Assembly: GCA_031290955.1 (NCBI GenBank)
Contig: JAISLJ010000039.1
Coordinates: 1-18,841 of the forward strand
Origin: Zoogloeaceae bacterium
Lineage (GTDB): Bacteria; Pseudomonadota; Gammaproteobacteria; Burkholderiales; Rhodocyclaceae
Length of the DNA stretch: 18,841 bases
Direction: 5' to 3'
This document shows positions 12,794-18,045 of the stretch, in pieces. The first letter of the stretch is position 1, and each line of letters opens with the position of its first letter. Below the pieces are notes generated by a model, which was given only the letters and a program-made list of their open reading frames with translations, did not search any database and was not told where the DNA came from. The translations under genes were made by a program, and so were the position numbers.

Positions 12794-13588
12794 ATGGATA
12801 TTGATCGGGCAGACCTGGCGATCAGGTTGGTTGAAGAGCGCGCCAGAATTGGCTACTCACAAAACGACTTTGCAACAAAGCTCGGCATCAGCCGCGAGGG
12901 GTTGCGTCTCTACGAGGCGGGGCAACGCGGCATCAGCGCGGAGATACTGGCGCGGGCGGCAATATTGGGCATGGACGTGCAGTACGTGTTGACCGGAATC
13001 CGTTCGTCGAATGTCAGTGCGATAGAGCAAGCGGCGATGCCTTCTATGGCAACCTTCATCGCGGACAACAAGGGAAACGTGGTCAGCGTCGCTCAAGCGG
13101 GTGCGACCATCCACCAAATTACGACCCAACGGCATATCACGCGCACTGTGGCCGATGTCAAGCCAGGGGAAGAACACATCAGCGACGAGCAAGCGGCGGT
13201 CTTGCTGGAATTTGTCAACAAGATCGTCGAGACAGAAACGAGTTTGAAGAAAAAGCCGGGAACGCACAGGTCTGTCTGGGGTGCGCTGAATGCGCACTGT
13301 GGTGTTCCAAAATACAGGCTGATCAAACGCGAAGATTTCCAGAAAGCACAGAAGTATCTGCGCATGTGGATAGGCCGCCTGGATTCGATGGGAAGTGCGC
13401 CAACCAAGAACGGCGACGCATGGCGGAAGCGCAAATATGCTTACATCAAGATCAACACCAAGGATGATCCTGATGTGGTGTCGCGGTATATCAAGAAAAA
13501 TTTTGATGCTGCAAGTCTTACGAGTTTGTCGAATGATCAACTCGAACAGACCTACCGCTACGTCGCTGGCAGAAAAAGCAGGTCATAA
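12794..13588 (+). CDS. XRE-family phage repressor with ORF6C-like C-terminal domain
   Basis: This 264-residue protein starts at ATG 12794, with GAGG 7 bases upstream; an earlier ATG (12734) would add an unlikely hydrophobic leader. Residues 8-60 are an XRE helix-turn-helix ('GYSQNDFATKLGISREGLRL'). Residues 127-195 ('EHISDEQAAVLLEFVNKIVE', 'RSVWGALNAHCGVPKYRLIK', 'DFQKAQKYLRMWIGRL') resemble the ORF6C domain of phage antirepressor-type proteins. No LexA/S24 autoprotease Ser-Lys pair is evident. It is divergent from the early operon, where the Mu repressor c would sit, and probably keeps lysogeny. Base composition is less GC-rich than the minus operon. Confidence 0.82.
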   Translation: MDIDRADLAIRLVEERARIGYSQNDFATKLGISREGLRLYEAGQRGISAEILARAAILGMDVQYVLTGIRSSNVSAIEQAAMPSMATFIADNKGNVVSVAQAGATIHQITTQRHITRTVADVKPGEEHISDEQAAVLLEFVNKIVETETSLKKKPGTHRSVWGALNAHCGVPKYRLIKREDFQKAQKYLRMWIGRLDSMGSAPTKNGDAWRKRKYAYIKINTKDDPDVVSRYIKKNFDAASLTSLSNDQLEQTYRYVAGRKSRS

Positions 13589-13603
13589 CCAAGGGGGAAT
13601 ATC

Positions 13604-13678
13604 ATGCAAACGCGCTCGCCTCCGTGCCGCGAACGAACAGGTGGCAAAAGAAGACAAGCGCGCACGGAGCGTCCATAA
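13604..13678 (+). CDS. Possible 24-aa leader-like peptide
   Basis: ATG 13604 follows a strong AAGGGGG site and reads 24 codons to TAA at 13676, giving a basic peptide (MQTRSPPCRERTGGKRRQAR and four more residues). It fills most of the gap between the repressor and the DUF4124 gene. Coding status rests on the ribosome site alone. Confidence 0.3.
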   Translation: MQTRSPPCRERTGGKRRQARTERP

Positions 13679-13707
13679 TTACATCTCCCACGATCTCGGA
13701 GAACGTC

Positions 13708-14262
13708 ATGAAGAACCTCTTGATGATGCTGTTCCTGCTGCCCTTGCTGGCGCATGCGCAGGTCTATAAATGCACGCAGAATGGCAAGGCCACGTATTCG
13801 GACAGGCCCTGCGATGGGCAGGCGCATGAGCAGAAGGTCAGCAGCGGGCGAGAAAGCAAGCCCACGCCACCTGCGGCAGAAATCAAGCCGGGAAGCGATG
13901 CGGCAAAACTCTTGCAGGAAGCCGAAGACATCCGCAACGGCAAGGCGGGTTATGGCGCGAAGGCGCGACAACTCAGGGAAGAAGCCGAGCGCCGCAGGTC
14001 TGCCGCCCAAGTGCCGGTACCTAAAGAAACCTTGGCGGAGCAATGTGTTGATCTTTATCGCCCGCATGTGCCATACGGTTACGTCCGTATCCTTCAGAGC
14101 ACGCTTTGGGACGGCCCGTATCCCACTATCACCGCAGAGGGGAAGACCACGCGGGCGCGGAACAAGTTCATTTGCAGCCTGAAGGACGGCGCGAAGGAAA
14201 TCGACGTGGAAGAATCAAAGCGCAGGTACATCAACGACTATGCTCGCGGCAAGCGGCATTGA
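13708..14262 (+). CDS. Secreted DUF4124 protein (moron candidate)
   Basis: This 184-residue protein starts at ATG 13708, with CGGAG upstream. It has a clear Sec signal peptide (MKNLLMMLFLLPLLAHAQ; cleavage after AHA likely). A DUF4124 domain follows directly, 'VYKCTQNGKATYSDRPCDG', with its two conserved cysteines. Then come a charged helix ('AKLLQEAEDIRNGKAGYGAK') and a C-terminal domain with two more cysteines. DUF4124 proteins are periplasmic or envelope proteins of beta- and gammaproteobacteria with unknown role. It lies just after the repressor and could be expressed from the prophage in the lysogen, which is typical for a moron. Confidence 0.85.
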   Translation: MKNLLMMLFLLPLLAHAQVYKCTQNGKATYSDRPCDGQAHEQKVSSGRESKPTPPAAEIKPGSDAAKLLQEAEDIRNGKAGYGAKARQLREEAERRRSAAQVPVPKETLAEQCVDLYRPHVPYGYVRILQSTLWDGPYPTITAEGKTTRARNKFICSLKDGAKEIDVEESKRRYINDYARGKRH

Positions 14263-14273
14263 TGGAGGAAATT

Positions 14274-14408
14274 ATGGACAAAATCGCCTATGGTCTTCCG
14301 ACTTTGTTACTGGCTCTGGCTGTAGTAGCAGCCACGATGGGAGCAGAAAATTTAGCAGGAATATTCGCCGTGCTATTGCTCTTGTCGTTAATGTTTGGGA
14401 AGGTCTGA
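14274..14408 (+). CDS. Small two-helix membrane protein (44 aa)
   Basis: ATG 14274 is preceded by GGAGGA at the right distance. An in-frame ATG at 14262, overlapping the DUF4124 stop, lacks its own site. Almost the whole product is hydrophobic: 'YGLPTLLLALAVVAATMG' and 'LAGIFAVLLLLSLMFG' form two membrane segments separated by AEN. It could be holin-like or simply a membrane partner of the DUF4124 protein; neither is shown by sequence. Confidence 0.68.
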   Translation: MDKIAYGLPTLLLALAVVAATMGAENLAGIFAVLLLLSLMFGKV

Positions 14409-14410
14409 AT

Positions 14411-14477
14411 AAGCCCCTTTCCCCAAAAATATATCCAATAAAATCAATGATCTGCACTACTAATCTGGGGGCTTTTT
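14411..14477 (+). terminator. Possible long-loop terminator
   Basis: AAGCCCC (14411-14417) can pair with GGGGCTT (14468-14474), followed by TTT. The loop of about 50 bases is unusually long, so termination is uncertain. The loop is AT-rich, unlike the surroundings. Confidence 0.35.
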
Positions 14478-14505
14478 CAGTGTTTCCTTTACTCTGTTTT
14501 ATATT

Positions 14506-14931
14506 GTGTTCAAGAATTTATCTCGTGGCGCAAAGCCCGCGCAGAAAGCGCGTCGGGTAGATGTTACCGACACGGCGCAACAAAAAACCGCCGCAGAAAA
14601 GCTAAGTCTCTTGCCTTTTGTCCTTATGGCGGCAATGGCTATCGTGGCCATTGTTGTCAAGGAGAGTGATGGCGGCGGTCCAAAATGCAGTAGCCCTGAA
14701 TTTGCTTATGCGTGGTCGGAAGTGCTCATGAAAGAGCGTCTAAAATCACCGGCGTCGGCAGATTTTCCTGCTGTTGCGCAGAAGATCAATGACCTCGGTG
14801 GGTGTCGTTTTTATATCAGATCGTATGTGGATTCGCAAAATAGTTTCGGAGCCATGCTCAGGACGCGCTACGGCGCGACACTCCAATGCAAAGGTGATAC
14901 ATGCACATTGGAAAGCCTGAATACCTGGTAG
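14506..14931 (+). CDS. Membrane-anchored small protein, GTG start
   Basis: This 141-residue protein has a short basic N-terminus and one membrane segment (LSLLPFVLMAAMAIVAIVV, residues 33-51). The soluble domain contains 'VLMKERLKSPASADFPAV' and 'YIRSYVDSQNSFGAMLRTRY', a motif pair I recognise from many small uncharacterised membrane or lipoproteins. Four Cys residues suggest two disulfides in the periplasm. The start is GTG 14506 without a visible ribosome site; no ATG exists further upstream in the open frame. Together with the DUF4124 protein it forms a small envelope-directed cluster. Confidence 0.72.
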   Translation: MFKNLSRGAKPAQKARRVDVTDTAQQKTAAEKLSLLPFVLMAAMAIVAIVVKESDGGGPKCSSPEFAYAWSEVLMKERLKSPASADFPAVAQKINDLGGCRFYIRSYVDSQNSFGAMLRTRYGATLQCKGDTCTLESLNTW

Positions 14932-14953
14932 CCTACCGAATCCCTTCATCCTG

Positions 14954-14975
14954 CCCGCCTTGCGCGGGTTTTTTT
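14954..14975 (+). terminator. Rho-independent terminator
   Basis: CCCGC (14954-14958) and GCGGG (14964-14968) form a stem with loop CTTGC, followed by seven T. It closes the cluster 13708-14931. The next 139 bases up to com contain no gene that I can support. Confidence 0.8.
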
Positions 14976-15114
14976 ATGATGGCGCCAATGACGGTGCGAC
15001 CGCCGCGGTGTTCCGAGCACCAACGGCAGCCACCGCCCGCAGAACCAGCTGCGTTTGGCCGAGGCACCGACAGTGCGCACACTGCCCGCCTAGGCTACCA
15101 CAGGCGTTAAAAAA

Positions 15115-15309
15115 ATGCAGGATATTCGATGCGGAAGTTGCAATCGCAAACTCGGTGAAGTAGGACAGTTTGATTGTTTGGCGATCAAGTGCCCCAGGTG
15201 CAAGACACTCAACCACTATTCAGGAAACATCGCAGGTCATGAGCCTCAACCAGAAAGCGCCGCCGGGCGCGTTGAGGATCATGCACATGGAAATCAGCAG
15301 GGAAGTTAG
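15115..15309 (+). CDS. com: Com-like zinc-finger translational regulator
   Basis: This 64-residue protein matches Mu Com (62 residues): 'MQDIRCGSCNRKLGEVGQFD' then CLAIKCPRCKTLNHY, with zinc ligands C6, C9, C26 and C29. In Mu, Com binds the mom mRNA, opens a hairpin and exposes the ribosome site, so that the DNA-modification gene is translated. Here the following gene is a Dam-type methylase instead of mom, and its start lies inside the com 3' end in another frame. The ribosome site of com is weak (AGGCG at 15104-15108). The C-terminus (residues 40-64) is not conserved. Confidence 0.88.
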   Translation: MQDIRCGSCNRKLGEVGQFDCLAIKCPRCKTLNHYSGNIAGHEPQPESAAGRVEDHAHGNQQGS

Positions 15310-16082
15310 CCGATCCGCATTGCGGTATTTCGGCGGAAAGTGGGCGATTGCGCCCTGGATCATCGAGCACATGCCCGAGCACCGTGTCTATGTTGAGCCA
15401 TTCGGCGGCGCGGCCTCGGTGCTGCTCCGGAAGCCACGCAGCAAGGTCGAGGTGTACAACGATCTGGATGACGAGATCGTCGGCCTGTTCCGGGTCATTC
15501 AAAGCCCACTGCAATGCCGCGAATTGTTCCGGCTCTTGCGGCGGACGCCGTACTCGCGGCGCGAGTTCGAGTTGGCGTTCCAGAAAACCGATGACCCGTT
15601 GATCCGGGCACAACGCGCCATCATCCGGGCGTACATGAGTTTTCACCACACGGCGCTGTTCAACCCGAAAAAAACGACGTTTTCCAACGCCCGTCACCGC
15701 CGCAAGAATGGGCATTCCAAGGCGTTTGGCGTCCATCTGCCTGCGTTTGCGTGATGTCATCATCGACAACATGGACGCGCTCGATGTCATTCGTGTGCAG
15801 GATACGCCCGATGCGTTGTTTTTCGTCGATCCACCCTACGTCGCCAGCACCCGCAACAAGAGCGCGTTCTATCGGCATGAGATGGATGACGATCAGCATC
15901 TGGCGCTGCTCAATTGCCTCAAGGCCGTGCAGGGGCGCGTGATGATTTCCGGATACGCCAGTGATCTTTACGACGATATGCTGATCGGCTGGGAGCGCCT
16001 CACGCGCAAACACTACGCGGCGGCGAGCGGCGCGAAAGAGCGAACTGAGGTGCTGTGGATTTCGCCGCCGTCGCGGGAATGA
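15281..16082 (+). pseudogene. Dam-type adenine methyltransferase, frameshifted
   Basis: Two overlapping frames make one D12-class N6-adenine methyltransferase. The first (15281-15754) carries 'RYFGGKWAIAPWI' and 'YVEPFGGAASVLLRK', the S-adenosylmethionine-binding part, and 'EVYNDLDDEIVGLFRVI'. The second (entered near 15745, to 16082) carries 'DALFFVDPPY', the catalytic DPPY motif, and 'GRVMISGYASDLYDDML'. The total of 802 bases is one more than a multiple of three, so one extra base, most simply a T in GCGTTTGCG around 15744-15752, splits the gene. Possible starts are ATG 15281 or 15287, after GAGG; ATG 15239 is a less likely alternative. The repaired protein would have about 266 residues. 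A sequencing error cannot be excluded. Confidence 0.85.
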
Positions 16083-16166
16083 TTCATCCGCCGCAGATTC
16101 CACTTGGTTCAGGGGCAGGACAGCGTAATGATGTCCATGTCGCAACCAGCCACGCAGGAGATTTCC

Positions 16167-16495
16167 ATGAGAAACAACACGCAAATCCTTGAGACCGAAA
16201 ATGAGGGCTACGGATTTTTCGGCACGACAATATCCGGGAAACACAGGCCGCCTGGAACGCCGCCATGACCCTGATCGGCGGCGCATCCGGCAAGAGCGCC
16301 ACGCAAATCCGCAAGTTCCTGGATTCCCGCTTCGGCAGAAACTTCGCCGACGAGGTTATCGACCACATGGCAGTCGGAACGCCGGTGGTTGATGCTATCG
16401 CCAAGACCATCGCGCTCTGGCAGCAACGGTTTTCAATGCGCCTGGGCCAAAACCATCTCGACGGCCACATCCACGCGGCAAGCGGAGGGCGGTAG
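16167..16495 (+). pseudogene. Small conserved mobile-element protein, frameshifted
   Basis: ATG 16167 has a strong AGGAG 6 bases upstream and reads 'MRNNTQILETENEGYGFFGT' before going off into a short non-conserved end (stop at 16266). The continuation is in another frame: 'NIRETQAAWNAAMTLIGG' and 'IRKFLDSRFGRNFADEVIDH', to the stop at 16493. The combination GF-FGT, AW-AM and FLDSR-GR-FADEV matches a family of about 110-residue proteins of plasmids and prophages that I know without assigned function. The length is one base short of a multiple of three, so one base seems lost near 16224-16230. Repaired length would be about 109 residues. Confidence 0.7.
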
Positions 16496-16509
16496 AACTT
16501 CCTGTTTTT

Positions 16510-16527
16510 CTCCCTCAATTGAGGGAG
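16510..16527. promoter_or_regulatory. 18-bp perfect palindrome
   Basis: CTCCCTCAATTGAGGGAG has no mismatch. It lies about 90 bases upstream of the -35 of the XRE/ImmA promoter. It lacks a downstream T-run on the plus strand, so it is more likely a protein-binding site than a terminator. On the minus strand it is followed by five A, not T. Confidence 0.6.
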
Positions 16528-16614
16528 AGTTTCATGAAGCAAGCAGGGTAGGGCGATTTTGTTTTTTTGCGACACGCTTGCGAAAAGGCTGGATGCAAAT
16601 TTACGCAAAAAGTG

Positions 16615-16643
16615 TTGCAAGTTCACTGGGTGCGTCGTAGAAT
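16615..16643 (+). promoter_or_regulatory. Sigma70-like promoter for the XRE/ImmA pair
   Basis: TTGCAA (16615-16620) and TAGAAT (16638-16643) are separated by exactly 17 bases, with an A/T-rich stretch upstream. The start would be near 16650, leaving a leader of about 50 bases. This gives the XRE/ImmA pair its own transcription, independent of the upstream genes. Confidence 0.7.
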
Positions 16644-16698
16644 ATGGTTGCCCTAGAAATTCTGCGGGAAACGAGATCAACATCAGGAGGCGAGTCAC

Positions 16699-17067
16699 AT
16701 GCATTTGACAAAATTAGGTGTCGAGTTGCGCAAGTTGCGTTTGGAACTTGGCATGACACTCTATGACATGGCGCAAAAGCTCAATGTGTCATCGAGTCTG
16801 CTGTCCAGCGTTGAAACCGGCAGGAAACCGGCGACAGACTCTTTCATGAACAAACTGGTGGAGCAGTTCGATGTCGTGAAATGCCGCAAGGATGAGTTTA
16901 TGCGTTTGGCAGAGGAAACGAAGACGGACGTAAAAATCCGCCTTGACCATGAGAACGTGTCTGCCAGAGACGTGGCTCTGGCCTTTGCCCGGAATTTTGA
17001 CAAACTGAACGCCCAGCAGCTTGATCAAATCATGAAAGTCTTCAATCCAGCCAGGAAAGGGAAGTAA
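16699..17067 (+). CDS. XRE-family transcriptional regulator (partner of ImmA/IrrE)
   Basis: This 122-residue protein starts at ATG 16699, with AGGAGG 8 bases upstream. Residues 5-60 are an XRE helix-turn-helix ('LRKLRLELGMTLYDMAQKLN', 'SSSLLSSVETGRKP'). The C-terminal 'ENVSARDVALAFARNFDKLN' plus AQQLDQIMKVF is typical of XRE proteins paired with ImmA/IrrE peptidases. Its stop shares one base with the next start (TAATG), so the two are translated together. By analogy with ImmR/ImmA of ICEBs1 it probably represses its own operon and perhaps other phage or defence genes until cleaved. It is a second, separate regulator from the repressor at 12794-13588. Confidence 0.88.
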   Translation: MHLTKLGVELRKLRLELGMTLYDMAQKLNVSSSLLSSVETGRKPATDSFMNKLVEQFDVVKCRKDEFMRLAEETKTDVKIRLDHENVSARDVALAFARNFDKLNAQQLDQIMKVFNPARKGK

Positions 17068-17624
17068 TGACACAAATCGACTTTGTTGTCCCGCCGCGCA
17101 GCAAGGAAAACATTTACGCTGTCGCGAGTGGGGTTCGGAATATTTTCAAGTACGACGGCACAAAAGTTCCGATGGGAATGGTTTATGAAGTACTCCCGCA
17201 TCTTGGAAATTTTTTCCCGAAGAAAACGTTTCCGTTCCTCCACGGCATACGGTTCGAGGTTTGTCATCAACATGAGATGGGTGACGATCACGGGCAAACC
17301 ATCCCGGAATTAAAACTCATCAGACTCCGTGAGGATGTGTATGACGGCATGTGCCAAGGGAACGGCAGGGACCGTTTTACAGGCGCGCATGAACTCGGTC
17401 ATCTGTTCTTGCACCGGACAGCGGGGTTTTCACGGGTAGCGCCGAACTCGAACACCAAACTCTATTGCAAAAGCGAATGGCAAGCGAACACGTTTGCCAG
17501 CGCCTTCCTGATTGATGAGGCGTTGTTGCCACAATTCCGCTCCGCCGAAGAAGTGCAGGATGCTTTCGGCGTCTCCAAGAGCGCCGCAGAAGCGAGGATC
17601 AAGGCATGTTCACAGAAAAAATGA
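17067..17624 (+). CDS. ImmA/IrrE family metallopeptidase
   Basis: This 185-residue zinc peptidase has HELGH at residues 108-112 (in 'RFTGAHELGHLFLHRTAG') and the third-ligand region 'SEWQANTFASAFLID' with E137. Members of this family cleave a cognate XRE repressor in response to DNA damage or cell-cell signals, as in ICEBs1 and, by analogy, Deinococcus IrrE. The N-terminal 60 residues are an all-alpha region before the catalytic part. It overlaps the XRE gene by one base and is followed by a hairpin at 17626-17659. XRE plus ImmA pairs also occur as toxin-antitoxin-like units, so a defence or maintenance role is an alternative to prophage induction. Confidence 0.9.
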   Translation: MTQIDFVVPPRSKENIYAVASGVRNIFKYDGTKVPMGMVYEVLPHLGNFFPKKTFPFLHGIRFEVCHQHEMGDDHGQTIPELKLIRLREDVYDGMCQGNGRDRFTGAHELGHLFLHRTAGFSRVAPNSNTKLYCKSEWQANTFASAFLIDEALLPQFRSAEEVQDAFGVSKSAAEARIKACSQKK

Positions 17625-17625
17625 A

Positions 17626-17659
17626 AAGACGAGCCGAAGTTCCAGCTTCGACCCGTCTT
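17626..17659 (+). terminator. Hairpin at the end of the XRE/ImmA operon
   Basis: AAGACG (17626-17631) pairs with CGTCTT (17654-17659), and inside it CGAAG pairs with CTTCG. A short internal loop separates the two stems. The following bases GTTGTTG are only partly T-rich, so termination is likely but not perfect. The structure starts just after the ImmA stop at 17622-17624. Confidence 0.55.
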
Positions 17660-17703
17660 GTTGTTGCGTCACTGGGCGATAACCATCCTTGCAAACGGTT
17701 CTC

Positions 17704-17723
17704 GAAAGACACACGCGTCTTTC
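17704..17723. other. Short perfect hairpin in the gap before the 45-aa gene
   Basis: GAAAGAC and GTCTTTC flank the 6-base loop ACACGC. No T-run follows. It could be a leader structure or an operator; apart from it, the gap 17660-17772 shows nothing. Confidence 0.35.
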
Positions 17724-17772
17724 AGAATAGCAGAGATGTTCCGAATTTTCCAGTGGGAAAGGAGGGACATTT

Positions 17773-17910
17773 ATGGAAACAAACCGCAAACCGGCTCCGG
17801 CTGGCTTTCGCTGGGTTTACTGTCGTTTCCGCCGGGTCAGGAACTCGGCGAGAATGCTGGATGCCCACAGCTACGGCTATGAAGCCTGGCGCTTCCTAGT
17901 CCGCGCCTGA
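17773..17910 (+). CDS. Small conserved phage protein (45 aa)
   Basis: ATG 17773 follows a near-ideal AAGGAGGG ribosome site. The product METNRKPAPAGFRWVYCRF and so on, ending in 'SYGYEAWRFLVRA', has a pattern ('P.GFRWV...R...G....A..YGYEAW.F.VR') that I associate with small proteins of betaproteobacterial Mu-like phages. It has no membrane segment or catalytic motif. It stands alone between two hairpins and a strong terminator, so it is probably its own transcription unit or the last gene of the XRE/ImmA one. Confidence 0.72.
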   Translation: METNRKPAPAGFRWVYCRFRRVRNSARMLDAHSYGYEAWRFLVRA

Positions 17911-17936
17911 TGTAATGGGCGATCAATGAAGTAGTG

Positions 17937-17966
17937 GGGTAGGCGGGAATCCGCCTACCCTTTTTT
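17937..17966 (+). terminator. Strong Rho-independent terminator
   Basis: A perfect 10-base stem, GGGTAGGCGG (17937-17946) and CCGCCTACCC (17951-17960), with loop GAAT and six T. Confidence 0.92.
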
Positions 17967-18010
17967 CTGTTGTTGCTTCCGTTCTCCGCCCTGCCGAAAC
18001 CCTTCGCACT

Positions 18011-18033
18011 GCCGCCTTCGGGCGGCTTTTTTT
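18011..18033 (+). terminator. Second strong terminator, directly before the protease gene
   Basis: GCCGCC and GGCGGC flank a TTCG tetraloop, followed by seven T. It ends 12 bases before the protease ATG at 18046, and the 44 bases between the two terminators show no promoter. Confidence 0.9.
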
Positions 18034-18045
18034 ATGCTTGGCGAC

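Noticed and set aside
11512..12804. 430-codon plus-strand open frame
   Set aside because: It lies opposite the Rha-like and Ner-like genes and crosses the divergent promoter region.
12857..13540. 227-codon minus-strand open frame
   Set aside because: It is antisense to the XRE/ORF6C repressor, whose protein sequence is clearly the conserved one.
14977..15112. Small plus-strand ORFs between the terminator and com
   Set aside because: They start at or right after the terminator T-run, lack ribosome sites and give Pro/Arg-rich products without similarity to known families.
15708..15754. Programmed ribosomal frameshift in the methylase
   Set aside because: No convincing slippery heptamer or downstream pseudoknot is visible, and Dam-type methylases are not known to use one; a simple indel is more likely.
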